Of a stretch of DNA of 58,468 nt, positions 36,409 to 45,686 are shown one piece after another. The notes under the pieces are model-generated. The model ran no database searches and was not told where the DNA came from. It was given only the letters and a program-made list of their open reading frames with translations. The position numbers and the translations under genes are program-made. Origin of the DNA: Clostridiales bacterium (lineage in GTDB: Bacteria; Bacillota; Clostridia; Peptostreptococcales; NVVX01); NCBI GenBank assembly GCA_021129775.1, contig JAJOKP010000006.1:1-58468 (forward strand), read 5' to 3'. The first letter of the stretch is position 1. Every line of letters begins with the position of its first letter.

Positions 36409-37158
36409 ATGTCTGAAAAAGTATCAAATGTACGTTCAATCGAAAGAGCTTTCTCTCTTTTGGAATGCTTTAAGCAGGATAAACCCGAACTGTCCTTTAT
36501 CGAACTATCTCAGCTCACTGGTTTGTCCCCTAGTACAGTCCATAGAATAGTTTCTACTTTAGAAAGAAATTCTTATTTGGAAAGAAGTATTGACAATAAG
36601 AAATACTATTTAGGATATAAAGTTATCCAGCTTGGCAATATAAGTTCATACAATTTGAATAGTAATTTACGCAAAATAGCCTACCCTTCTTTATCTGAGC
36701 TTAAAGATATTCATAATGAAACAGCAAGTATATATGTAGTCAATAACGGCTATCGTATATGCATAGAAAGAGTAGAGACAACGTACGATCTTAGAAGAGT
36801 TATTAATATTGGCGATAGGCTTCCTTTAGACGCAGGAGCTCCTGGGCGTTTACTTTTGGCCCATATGGAGAAGGATGTAGCGCAAAAAATAATAAGTGAC
36901 AATAAGAAACTAACTGACTACCACTTAGCTGAACTTCGTTCAAAAGGGTATGCAGTAAGCGATGGAGAACGTGCAGAAGGCGTAGCTTCTATAGCAGCAC
37001 CTGTATTCGACTATAATAATAAAGCAATAGCTGCTATATCATTATCTGGTCCTTCGACTAGGATTATAAAAAAAGATATAACTGACAAAATTTCGTCAGT
37101 TATAAATGCAGCAAAGAAAATATCAAGAAAATTAGGTTGGGAGGATATTGTATTGTAA
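36409..37158 (+). CDS. IclR-family transcription regulator
   Basis: A 249-residue IclR-type regulator. The N-terminal winged helix (about 8-70) reads RSIERAFSLLECFKQDKPELSFIELSQLTGLSPSTVHRIVSTLE, cut here into family segments. The effector domain has ETASIYVVNNG, LDAGAPGRLLLAH and GYAVSDGERAEGVASIAAPVFD. Such proteins act as dimers on nearby promoters. Its neighbours are the divergent nucleoside transporter and the convergent CoA transferase; either could be its target. The ligand is unknown. It has a perfect sigma-A promoter of its own. Confidence 0.92.
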   Translation: MSEKVSNVRSIERAFSLLECFKQDKPELSFIELSQLTGLSPSTVHRIVSTLERNSYLERSIDNKKYYLGYKVIQLGNISSYNLNSNLRKIAYPSLSELKDIHNETASIYVVNNGYRICIERVETTYDLRRVINIGDRLPLDAGAPGRLLLAHMEKDVAQKIISDNKKLTDYHLAELRSKGYAVSDGERAEGVASIAAPVFDYNNKAIAAISLSGPSTRIIKKDITDKISSVINAAKKISRKLGWEDIVL

Positions 37159-37204
37159 AAGTAAAATAAAAGAATCTCCGATTCTAACCAATGGGCATAA
37201 AGCC

Positions 37205-37240
37205 CGAGGTATTTCAAAGGATTATTCTCTTGAAACCTCG
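37205..37240. terminator. Hairpin between the convergent iclR and CoA transferase genes
   Basis: CGAGGTATTTCAA and TTGAAACCTCG pair with one bulge. It lies between two gene ends that face each other, as expected for a shared terminator, although no long T run follows. Confidence 0.5.
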
Positions 37241-37285
37241 TAAATTGATTTGCAGAAGCGAAAGAAGCGTTAGCTGAATGTCAAT

Positions 37286-38473
37286 TTAAAATATCCCATA
37301 TTCAAATAAACTCTTTATTCTATTCTCATCATACCCTAGTACTTCTTTAAGTACTTCTCTAGTATGCTCGCCTAACAGTGGTGCGCATCTATTAATTTCA
37401 CCTGGTGTCTCGCTAAATTTGATTGGTATGCCAGGCACTTTAACTATACCTGCTATTGGATGCTCAACTTCTACAATCATTTCTCTATCAATAATTTGAG
37501 GGTCTTTTATTACTTTATCAATTGTGTTTATCGGTCCGTTAGGCACTCCAAAATTGTCCAAAACATTTTGCCATTCTTCAGTTGTCTTGTTTTTAATTTT
37601 TTTTAATATAAGCGGTATTAAAATGCCATGATTTTCGTTTCTTAAAACGTTAGTACGAAATCTGTCATCATCTACTAGTTCTGTTATATTAATTGCCTCG
37701 CAGAATCTGCTCCAAATCACATCATTTCCAACAGCAATCATTATTTCTCCATCTTTCGTTTCAAATGTCTCAAAAGGTACTATTGCTGAATGTTTGTTTC
37801 CTATAGGCTTCGGTATTTCGTTACTTACTGTAAATCTAGCAATTGCATTTTCAAGTATTGCAACTTTACAATCAAGCATTGCTATGTCTACCTTTTGTCC
37901 TTTTCCTGTCGTACTCCTATTTGTTAAAGCAGTTAGTATGGCGATTGTAGTAAACAGACCAGCTGTAATATCACCAATGGACGAGCCAACTCTTGTCGGT
38001 TTTCCACCTAGCTCTCCTGTAATACTCATTAATCCGCCCATAGCTTGTACTACTGCATCATATGCTGGTCTTTTACTATATGGTCCAGTATGACCGTAGC
38101 CTGACGTAGCTGCATATACTAGTTTAGGATTTATAGTTTTAAGCATGTCATATCCTAAACCTAATTTTTCCATAGTGCCAGGCCTAAAGTTTTCAACTAC
38201 AACGTCAAATTTCTTAATCATTTTAAGGAATAGTTTCTTCCCCTCTTCTTTTTTCAGATTCAGAGCCATGCTCCTTTTATTTCTGTTGATACTCATAAAA
38301 TACGCACTTTCACCTTTGATATGCGGACCAAAATGCCTTGAATCATCGCCTATTTCTGGCATCTCTATTTTGACAACATCCGCTCCTAAGTCTGCAAGTA
38401 TCATCGTAGCATATGGGCCTGCTAATACTCTAGTTAAATCTAATATCCTAACACCCTCTAATGCAGAACTCAT
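37286..38473 (-). CDS. CaiB/BaiF-family CoA transferase
   Basis: A class III CoA transferase of 395 residues. It has the N-terminal LDLTRVLAGPYATMILADLGADVVKIE (shortened as family pattern), then NRNKRSMALNLK, VENFRPGTMEKLGLGYD and the catalytic aspartate region TGPYSKRPAYDAVVQAMGG. It would move CoA between two acids in the cytoplasm. The substrate cannot be told from sequence; it is not in an operon with an acid-specific enzyme here. It is preceded by a long leader with a promoter near 38840. Confidence 0.9.
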   Translation of the reverse strand: MSSALEGVRILDLTRVLAGPYATMILADLGADVVKIEMPEIGDDSRHFGPHIKGESAYFMSINRNKRSMALNLKKEEGKKLFLKMIKKFDVVVENFRPGTMEKLGLGYDMLKTINPKLVYAATSGYGHTGPYSKRPAYDAVVQAMGGLMSITGELGGKPTRVGSSIGDITAGLFTTIAILTALTNRSTTGKGQKVDIAMLDCKVAILENAIARFTVSNEIPKPIGNKHSAIVPFETFETKDGEIMIAVGNDVIWSRFCEAINITELVDDDRFRTNVLRNENHGILIPLILKKIKNKTTEEWQNVLDNFGVPNGPINTIDKVIKDPQIIDREMIVEVEHPIAGIVKVPGIPIKFSETPGEINRCAPLLGEHTREVLKEVLGYDENRIKSLFEYGIF

Positions 38474-38813
38474 ATAAACATTCCTCTCTAAAGTCAGTTA
38501 GTGTCAAAAGTTTTAACGCACTTTTGCACTCAAAGCATTTATTCTACTGGTTTGCACCAGACAAAATCGTTCATCCTCTTTTTTGCTCTCTAAACAACTT
38601 AGGGTGCTTTTAGACCTTTGATAAGCACCTATATCCTTATTCTTCAAATCAATATTACTTTGATTAATTCACAAGATAACTAAGAACAGGCATTTCGTGC
38701 AAACGTTCTCAAATTCAAAAAAAATATATTCTTACAGAATACTATGTAGTTCACTCTTCTTTTTGCATTTCCGTCTATCGGAATCAGTTTCTGTATTGCA
38801 GGAACCTATATAT
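38474..38813 (-). other. Long leader of the CoA transferase gene
   Basis: About 340 bases with no supported gene. On the minus strand it holds short hairpins such as CTGGTGCAAACCAG. I could not assign it to a riboswitch class. Confidence 0.3.
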
Positions 38814-38842
38814 AGGATATCATTCGATCTTGTTTTTGTCAA
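38814..38842 (-). promoter_or_regulatory. Probable promoter of the CoA transferase gene
   Basis: On the minus strand TTGACA and TATCCT are spaced by 17 bases. The CoA transferase start is about 340 bases downstream, so the message would have a long leader with no gene that I could recognise. Confidence 0.5.
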
Positions 38843-38880
38843 GCATTATTGAGAAAAAATCTTGTTTGCATAGGTGAAAT

Positions 38881-39076
38881 GTTACAGTTCAGAGGCGAAA
38901 TATGTGTCGAATAGCCTGGGTGAACGCCCCCCAACATGTCACCCTGAGCTAACCCGCAGAAGACATGTCTTCTGTTTTGACGTCACCCTGAGGAGCGAAG
39001 CGAAGTGAGAATCTGCATTAACTGACGTATAGCGGGTGTCACAGGGGATGCTAAATATTTATCTCTGAACTGTAAC
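38881..39076. mobile_element. MITE-like element with 14-bp terminal inverted repeats
   Basis: GTTACAGTTCAGAG (38881-38894) is perfectly inverted at 39063-39076, giving an element of 196 bases with no gene. Inside are a perfect 16-base palindrome AGAAGACATGTCTTCT (38958-38973), a GGGTGA/TCACCC hairpin and a CACCCTGAGGAGCGAAGCGA segment that I recall as a common dispersed repeat. A target duplication is not obvious. Confidence 0.65.
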
Positions 39077-39111
39077 AGGTAAAATCATAACAATTCTCTA
39101 ATTTACATGAA

Positions 39112-39157
39112 AAAACTCTGGGTTCCAAGGAAATATTCCCTCACAATCCAGAGTTTT
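39112..39157 (-). terminator. Terminator of the glycine reductase operon
   Basis: AAAACTCTGG and CCAGAGTTTT close a large loop just after the grdD stop. On the minus strand the second arm runs into a short T run. Confidence 0.65.
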
Positions 39158-39166
39158 GAATCTTGT

Positions 39167-40351
39167 CTAACAATGTGAATAATCTTTTGGTAGGTACTCT
39201 AGTCCTTTCAAGATTTTTATTGATTCTTCAATTTTTGCTTCGCTTACCATTACTATCGGACCAGTACAACCCATTCCACTTTCAGCGTAAATTCCTTTAC
39301 GCCATAGTTCTTTTACTGCTTCCTCTAAATCCATAATGTCAATACCTGCTAATGAGCCTGTAACTATCTCCTTAGGAGGCGAATCAACTTCATTTTCATC
39401 CTTCGGAGGTTTTTTTGTATCCTTATTCAAAGAAGCTAATATACTCTTTAGATCAGCCTTATTAACTGCCTCAAATTCTTCTTTAACTACTTTTTGAATG
39501 TCACCTCTCACTAAGTCTACAGCATACCTAATTGCCCCTGTTACTACTGGAATTCCCGAAGCTCTTGATAAAATAAGTATAGTATCATCATACCCTTCAC
39601 CTATTCCAGGTCCATATCCATAGCCTGATGCTTCATAATCCCCACCAGTGGTGAAAGCTGAAAACATCTTCATTAAAATATTCCCAGTTAGCGTATCTTG
39701 CAGCATTATGTCTGGCGTTCCTGCAAGTAAATCATTACCTCTCATAATTGAACCCCCGTCAGCACGCATGCCTTCAGCAAAGTTAATCTTATAGCCATTA
39801 GTGTCAAGTTCTTTCAGAACTCTCTCTACTTGTCTTGCCCCATCTACGTTCAAAATTCCAACTGTCGGCGAAGAAATTCCTATAGCTTTTGCCGCAATAA
39901 TTCCATGAATTGCGTTTTTAACCATTGCTTCTACTCTAGTAATCGCTGATGTGCCTGTAGTTGTAGCAATAAACATTTCTCTTCCTTTGCCTGGAGTTAC
40001 AACTCTACCTACAGTAGAAACTCCAATTGGAAAATTATAATGCATAGTTACGCATGCATCAATATATTTTTCTTTTAACAACTCTTCCATCTTCGTATGC
40101 ATTTCATCTTCTGTCATGGCTTCTATCACTTCAAGCTGCGTATCTACTTTTGGACCTATTAAAACTACATTATATCCTGTTGAGTTCTTTGAAGCCTGCT
40201 CTGCTCCCTTGACTATATTGCTGGTGCCATGCTCACTACCTAGTGTAGTTATCCCGATTTTAATATTTTTGCCAAACTGACCTGTTTCAATGCCATCAGC
40301 AATATTTGAAAATACTTTACTTATCATTTCTTTGACTTCTTTATTTTCCAC
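39167..40351 (-). CDS. grdD: Glycine reductase complex C, alpha subunit
   Basis: GrdD of the glycine/sarcosine/betaine reductase, about 394 residues. With GrdC it takes the carboxymethyl-selenoether on GrdA to acetyl-enzyme and releases acetyl phosphate. It resembles phosphate acetyl/butyryl transferases (PlsX-like), with RADGGSIMRGNDLLAGTPDIM and GYGYGPGIGEGYDDTI. The C-terminal GMGCTGPIVMVSEAK contains a conserved cysteine. The start is probably a GTG at 40351 (AGGGGTG site), three codons after the track start. It is the last gene of the operon and follows grdC directly. Confidence 0.9.
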   Translation of the reverse strand: MENKEVKEMISKVFSNIADGIETGQFGKNIKIGITTLGSEHGTSNIVKGAEQASKNSTGYNVVLIGPKVDTQLEVIEAMTEDEMHTKMEELLKEKYIDACVTMHYNFPIGVSTVGRVVTPGKGREMFIATTTGTSAITRVEAMVKNAIHGIIAAKAIGISSPTVGILNVDGARQVERVLKELDTNGYKINFAEGMRADGGSIMRGNDLLAGTPDIMLQDTLTGNILMKMFSAFTTGGDYEASGYGYGPGIGEGYDDTILILSRASGIPVVTGAIRYAVDLVRGDIQKVVKEEFEAVNKADLKSILASLNKDTKKPPKDENEVDSPPKEIVTGSLAGIDIMDLEEAVKELWRKGIYAESGMGCTGPIVMVSEAKIEESIKILKGLEYLPKDYSHC

Positions 40352-40362
40352 ATGATTCACCC

Positions 40363-41907
40363 CTATCCTTCTAATAAGTGTGATGCAAAGTTTCTCATTG
40401 CTTCTGCTATCATCTTTTTCACTTCATCTTCTGAAATACCTGTTGCTTTCTCATCTGCTCCAACTATGTTCTTTTCAATTATTACTGATACACCGTCAAA
40501 TTGATTTGTCATCCGAGCTAAAAACAGGCTTCCTTTTCCAACTACCATCGTTCTTTCAATATCACCGTTTAAAAGTGCTTCTCTAGCATGTCCAATATAG
40601 GGTACTCCTGATGGAATATGCCCTTGTGTCGGTGCCCAACCTGGCATACCATGTTCTTTTGCAAACGTTGCTATATCTTTTCTTTCGAGTTCTTTTCTCT
40701 TAACTCCTAATGCTGCAATCATTTTATAATTAGACTCTGGAACATCTCCAGCTCCTGCTGGCTTAGTTATGTCGGGATTTTGCATTTCTACTGAATATTT
40801 ATCCACATCAGTAATTTTCAAGCCACCTTTATCAAGTGGATCTGCTATTAATGAAGTCATAACCGCTTGCGGTGATGAGCCTGTTCCAACTTTATGACTT
40901 CCTACTAAATCGGTGCGCACAACAGGATTTACTCCATCATTTTCACTTATTAATACCGCAAAACCGCCTAGCACATCTTCTAGTATAGGGATCCCTTTTT
41001 TAACATGATCTTTACCGTTCATCCCAAGTTTTGCTACAGCGCTTCCTGCAACAATTACAACATTTTTAAATGTACCTGATTTTACTAATGCAGACGCTGT
41101 AATTAGTGCATGCACTGGCGCTGCGCAAAAAGCTCTAATATCTGAGCCTGTTGCGTTTACTGCTCCGCCCATTTCTGCTATCGCTTTAGCAAAGTTCCCG
41201 CCACCTCTTTGATTCATATCACCACACGCTTCCTCCGAGCATTCAATAACATAGTCAATTGAATCCACATCAATATCATTTTTACTAATTAGGTTAAGAA
41301 ACGCTAAAACCCCCGAAGCCTTTGAAATCAAATTCTCATGAATTACATGTGCATTAAGGTTAACATCGATTTCGTGAGCACGCTTTACACAACCTACAAG
41401 TTTACTGTCATGATAAAGAGCTTCTGCCTGTTGTTCTTTAATAAATTTTTCTATTACTGCAATGTCTTCGCCATCTTTAAGTCTTGATTTCAAATTCGAA
41501 GTCATCATTGGGTGATTATTAATTTTCTTTTTTGCTACGTTTGTGAAGCTTTTTTCTAGTAACACTAAATCGAATACATCTACCATTTTGATTAGCGCTA
41601 AGAATTCATCTTGTGGCATGATTTCGCCGAACCAGCCATATCTACTAGCAGCTTCAATTTTTTTGTCAAACCAAGGTTTTTCGTACTTATGAAGTTCTTC
41701 TGGTTTATTATTTCCTACATACACTTGATTTGGCGGATAGCTCAGCACTTCATCAAAAGATCTAAGATAATTTGGTATTTGCTTTAAATACTCAGACTGC
41801 GGACTAGCCAATCTCTCCATTGTTTGGGTAGTTCCATTATGTAAAATCATGTCAGGAGTGTGAGCTAAAATATAGCTTGTACCTTTTATTACTGCGTAAT
41901 CTGACAT
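40363..41907 (-). CDS. grdC: Glycine reductase complex C, beta subunit
   Basis: GrdC, 514 residues, a thiolase/FabH-like protein that forms component C with GrdD and carries the acetyl group on a cysteine. Recognisable segments are SDYAVIKGTSYILAHTPDM, ECSEEACGDMNQRGGGNFA, AFCAAPVHALITASALVKSG and the C-terminal GWAPTQGHIPSGVPYIGHA. It follows grdB by a region that holds an inverted repeat and is followed within a few bases by grdD. It is complete and acts in the cytoplasm. Confidence 0.92.
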   Translation of the reverse strand: MSDYAVIKGTSYILAHTPDMILHNGTTQTMERLASPQSEYLKQIPNYLRSFDEVLSYPPNQVYVGNNKPEELHKYEKPWFDKKIEAASRYGWFGEIMPQDEFLALIKMVDVFDLVLLEKSFTNVAKKKINNHPMMTSNLKSRLKDGEDIAVIEKFIKEQQAEALYHDSKLVGCVKRAHEIDVNLNAHVIHENLISKASGVLAFLNLISKNDIDVDSIDYVIECSEEACGDMNQRGGGNFAKAIAEMGGAVNATGSDIRAFCAAPVHALITASALVKSGTFKNVVIVAGSAVAKLGMNGKDHVKKGIPILEDVLGGFAVLISENDGVNPVVRTDLVGSHKVGTGSSPQAVMTSLIADPLDKGGLKITDVDKYSVEMQNPDITKPAGAGDVPESNYKMIAALGVKRKELERKDIATFAKEHGMPGWAPTQGHIPSGVPYIGHAREALLNGDIERTMVVGKGSLFLARMTNQFDGVSVIIEKNIVGADEKATGISEDEVKKMIAEAMRNFASHLLEG

Positions 41908-41935
41908 TTGAAAGTCACCTCTCTCTATACTTTTG

Positions 41936-42015
41936 GAAAAGACAAGGAACGGTTCTCCGTCTTCTCTTCTTCAACCTTTTTAAAAAAAAGACAGAGAACC
42001 GTCCCCTGTCTTTCC
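41936..42015. repeat. Inverted pair of 'gacaggg' repeats between grdB and grdC
   Basis: GGAAAAGACAAGGAACGGTT (41936 onward) is followed, about 55 bases on, by its near complement AAAGACAGAGAACCGTCCCC TGTCTTTCC. The second half equals the hairpin at 31400. It could act as a hairpin inside the operon message. Confidence 0.75.
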
Positions 42016-42021
42016 CTGCTG

Positions 42022-43332
42022 CTAATCTTCAAACACTGTTTGCCCATCAACTTCTGTTTGCAATGCTTCCAAAGATTTCTCAACTATTTTTCGTCTTAAG
42101 GCTTTCTCATCTTTTTCATCCAACTCAGGATTTCCTAGTGGATAAGGAATAGCAAACGCAGGAACAATTCTATTAGCTCCAACCGTTAATGATATTGGCA
42201 CTACTGTACAAATGTGAACTACAGGGATTCCTGTTTTTTCAATTTCTTTCACCATTGTTGCACCGCAACGTGTACAAGTGCCTCACGTAGATGTTAGAAT
42301 AACTGCATCTATACCATCATTTTGTAATTTTTTAGCGATGTCTGAAGCGAATTCCTTAGAACTATTTACTGATGTACCATTTCCAACAGTAGTGTAGAAG
42401 TATTTGTGAAGTTCACCAATAACTCCTTCTTTTTCTAAATCTCTAAGTACGTCAACAGGGATAACTCTGTCAGGATCAATATTTGCATACACTGGGTCAT
42501 AGCCACCATGTGCAGTTTCATGGCTTTCTTCTGTTAAGTTTGTGAATCCACTTATATCATACCCGCCATATTTTGATGCACTTGAAGATTCAATTCTGTC
42601 TGGATTGCCTTTTGGCACTATTCCGCCTGAAGTTACTATAGCAATTTTTACTTTAGTTAAGTCTTTTACTGCTGCACTTGGCTCAACTCTATCAAAATTT
42701 GGCATAGGGTATTCAGTTACGAATGGTTCCCCTTTTAATTTCTTCATAAGCATATCAACGGCTCTTTTAGAACCTTTATCTTTTGCAAAGAAGTTTTTCC
42801 TTATTCCTCGAGGGATATACTTGTCTTCATCGGGCGCACCAATCTCTTCACCTTTAAGCATTTTCACTGCTAAATTTGCCATTGCAGGCACTGCTTTTCT
42901 CATGGTTGCTGCAGAATTACCAGTTTCAACAATGTAAATACTCTTCTTGTACATATCTGCCCCTGGATTTTCTATATACATACCTGAGATTACAGGAATA
43001 TTTAATTCCTTTTTAATTGCTTCTGAAACGGCTCCACAAGCAACTCCATATCTTCCAGCATTAAATGCAGGTCCAGCAATAAATAAGTCTGGTTTGTACT
43101 CTTTAACCATTTTAATAATAGTTTCCTTAGCTTCTTCTAAGTTTTCATTGAAATATGAGTCTCCACAAACAACTGTGGCTACAATTTCAGCTTCTTGGTT
43201 AATAGCCTTATTAATTGCCATTCCTGGACCAACAAACCCTTCCCTTATTTCAGGCTTAATATCAGCTTTTTCTTCTCCTCCGATGCCAGCGAAAAACTGA
43301 TTAATATAATGAACAACTCTTTTTTTACTCAT
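42022..43332 (-). CDS. grdB: Glycine reductase component B, selenoprotein (GrdB)
   Basis: The substrate-binding selenoprotein of glycine reductase, 436 residues when the in-frame TGA at 42283-42285 (codon 350) is read as selenocysteine. The track split it at that codon. The frame runs from TST through Sec to GTCTRCGATM, the conserved setting of this selenocysteine, and then to FED-stop. With GrdE it binds glycine as a Schiff base and passes a carboxymethyl group to GrdA. The start ATG at 43332 is clear. Decoding needs a SECIS hairpin just after the UGA and the sel genes, which are outside the window. Confidence 0.95.
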
Positions 43333-43396
43333 ACTTTACCCCCTCTCCTGTTTTCAGGAAATGATATGATACTATGGGCTTATGTCATCACAAGCC

Positions 43397-43873
43397 CTAA
43401 TCGTTAAATTTACAAAATTCATTTCTTATTTCTGTCATCTCGCTAACTATTTCATCAACATCAAGTACCATTTCCATCATACCAATTTGATCTTCGTAAG
43501 TGTCTGCATCGACTTCACCTTTAAACTGTTCCTCTACTACATGATAAACTCTTAGTCCTAACTGGACTCCTGCTAATGGACCTGCAAAAGTAGGATCTCC
43601 GTTTGTTACGGTTTCTGCTGCTAAGCCAGAAGCTTCTGCTTCTGCCGCACCTAGAAGAACTATTACATTCTCCTCACCGTGTTTCTCAACTATATCCTTA
43701 ACTCTCTTTTGGTTTTCCAAATCCATAGCACCTGCGGCCGTTCAGACAAAGCACTCTGTTGCCGAGAATACAATTTCTGCTTCAGTTGTCTTTAGACATT
43801 CTTCAATTGCTGGCCCAGGTATTCCGTCTCTATCTCCTATAATGATAACTTTTTTACCATCAAAAAATGACAT
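43397..43873 (-). CDS. grdA: Glycine reductase component A, selenoprotein (GrdA)
   Basis: Small selenoprotein shared by all substrates, 158 residues with the in-frame TGA at 43742-43744 (codon 44) read as selenocysteine. The context is CFV-Sec-TAAGAMD, the expected redox motif of a Cys and a Sec three residues apart. The track shows only the part after the TGA, because its ORF begins at the downstream ATG. It takes the carboxymethyl group from component B as a selenoether and is reduced by thioredoxin. The true start is the ATG at 43873 ([17 protein letters not shown]). Confidence 0.95.
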
Positions 43874-44000
43874 CAAACCATCCTCTCTTTTGGTGTATAT
43901 ATTATTTTTTGTGAACGCTCACCCTTTTTCTCCTCCTTTAGAGGGCTCTGTAGGGCGGATAGATAAATCCTATAATTGTCTATTTCCTTATATCATCAAA

Positions 44001-45287
44001 CTAAAATCCCTTTGTTGACAATGTAACGTAACCAGTTTCGTTCGTAGCGCCTGTAATTGCTTGAATTTCAACTTCGATGCTACCATCTGGTCTTAAACTG
44101 CCATCAAATCCACCTGCAATTACATCAACGTAATCTGTCATACCAATGATTTTTTTCATTGGTGGAAGAATTATTGTTTCATTTGCATTTCCATTTGTAA
44201 CAACAGCATCAGCTTTTTCGTCAGCATCCGCAAGTGATTGGGATGCTCCGTCTCTTCCTGCAAATTCGTCAGTCACTATAACAGTCTTTATGCCTTCTCG
44301 CTCAATTTTTTTACAATTCATTATTAGATCTGTATCAGGATTTCCAAACCCTTCTTGTGATATTACAACACCGTCTAAACCTAAAAATCTGCATAGTTTA
44401 GCTGTCCAATTAGATGATCTTTCTTTATCAGCTAAGAAAACATTCTCATTAGTTATTATTACACCAACAAAATTAATTTCTTTACCATGTTTTGCATAAA
44501 GTTCTTCAATAATTCCATTGTTCAAATGAACATAAGTTGGATTTTTATCGCATGCAGACACGCAGTTTCCACTAATAATTGCTCCATCCATTATTTCTGT
44601 AGGGTATAGTAGCGTTGGAACAATCTTTTTGGCATCTACTCCATATACATAAGTATCATGCAATAGTCCTTGTGTTTGCAACATATATACGTACCCTACC
44701 TTAGGTAAATCAGGATACTTTTTAACTGAATCCAAAATAGGCTCTGTTTCATATGTTTTCACTTCATCTGGGGTAATATCTTTTGCAATTTCACCTAAAT
44801 ATGCTGCCGCCTTAAGTCCAATCATTCTTACTGCTGCTTCATGGTCATACTGCTTTAGTCCATCAACAGGCTCAGCAATTACTACAACATTATGATTTTT
44901 TGAAAACGGTGTGTACTTAGCTCCAATACCTGTCATGTCAATTATTCCTTCTTGAAAACCTACTATCTTTCCTGCAGTAACAATAGCCACATTTTTTAAA
45001 GCATGAGTACGCCCACTACCTACTGTGTCAACTTTACTTAGTATCCCAGGAAATATTCCGCCTGGTCCTTCCACTTTTACTCTCGGTTCAATAACATCTT
45101 TCACAGGAGTAATTCTGATTTCGTCACCAGGGTGTGCCAACTCAATGTCGATGTTTTTTACATGCTCATCCCCACCAATTTCTTTTAAGATTTCTTCTTT
45201 GTTAATGTAAAGAACACCGCTGTCGACTCTTGTTGTGTTGGAAAATTTTACGTCTTTAATAAAAATATTACCTAGTTCTAAACGCAT
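44001..45287 (-). CDS. grdE: Glycine reductase component B proprotein (GrdE)
   Basis: GrdE, about 428 residues, the glycine-specific partner of GrdB. The proprotein is cleaved to two chains, with a pyruvoyl group formed from a cysteine in ISGNCVSACDKNPTY at about residue 240. The pyruvoyl group binds the glycine amine. An ATG at 45287, eight bases after AGGAGG, is better than the GTG start in the track. Its place between trxA and grdA supports glycine, rather than sarcosine or betaine, as substrate; sequence alone cannot exclude the other subtypes. Confidence 0.9.
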   Translation of the reverse strand: MRLELGNIFIKDVKFSNTTRVDSGVLYINKEEILKEIGGDEHVKNIDIELAHPGDEIRITPVKDVIEPRVKVEGPGGIFPGILSKVDTVGSGRTHALKNVAIVTAGKIVGFQEGIIDMTGIGAKYTPFSKNHNVVVIAEPVDGLKQYDHEAAVRMIGLKAAAYLGEIAKDITPDEVKTYETEPILDSVKKYPDLPKVGYVYMLQTQGLLHDTYVYGVDAKKIVPTLLYPTEIMDGAIISGNCVSACDKNPTYVHLNNGIIEELYAKHGKEINFVGVIITNENVFLADKERSSNWTAKLCRFLGLDGVVISQEGFGNPDTDLIMNCKKIEREGIKTVIVTDEFAGRDGASQSLADADEKADAVVTNGNANETIILPPMKKIIGMTDYVDVIAGGFDGSLRPDGSIEVEIQAITGATNETGYVTLSTKGF

Positions 45288-45345
45288 ATACTTCACCTCC
45301 CTTTAATTTTGAAAGCAAGAAATACATTATCTTGAAACTAAAAAG

Positions 45346-45663
45346 TTATAAATGTTTCTTTATCATTTCTTCAATCTTATCTTTTTTTGCATCATCTTTT
45401 GTAACCTCTCCAACCTTCACTCCATCACTATAGATGCAAACTGTCGGAAGACCTAAAACTCTTTCTTTAATAGCTAATCTTCGAGCTTTAGTAGTGTTTA
45501 TTTTTGTAAATTTCACTTTTTTTGAATACTGTTTTTCTAAAGCTAATATGTCAGGCATTAAAGCTTTGCAAGGTTCACAACCATCGCTCCAAAAATCAAC
45601 TAATACAAGACCTTCTGTTTTCAAAACTTCAGCTTCAAAATTTTCCTTATTTAATTCCACCAT
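45346..45663 (-). CDS. trxA: Thioredoxin with a GCEPC active site
   Basis: A thioredoxin-fold protein of about 105 residues that donates electrons to GrdA/GrdB. The active site is DGCEPCK rather than the standard WCGPC; variants of this kind are known in glycine-reductase-linked thioredoxins. The rest of the fold is present (VLVDFWSDG, cis-Pro in GLPTVCIYSDG). The track starts at a GTG that overlaps the ribosome site; the ATG at 45663 with AGGAGG eight bases ahead is the start. It lies between trxB and grdE. Confidence 0.92.
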   Translation of the reverse strand: MVELNKENFEAEVLKTEGLVLVDFWSDGCEPCKALMPDILALEKQYSKKVKFTKINTTKARRLAIKERVLGLPTVCIYSDGVKVGEVTKDDAKKDKIEEMIKKHL

Positions 45664-45686
45664 CTTTTTCACCTCCTCAAAATGTT

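Noticed and set aside
42022-42255. Separate 77-residue ORF after grdB
   Set aside because: It is the C-terminal part of GrdB after the selenocysteine codon.
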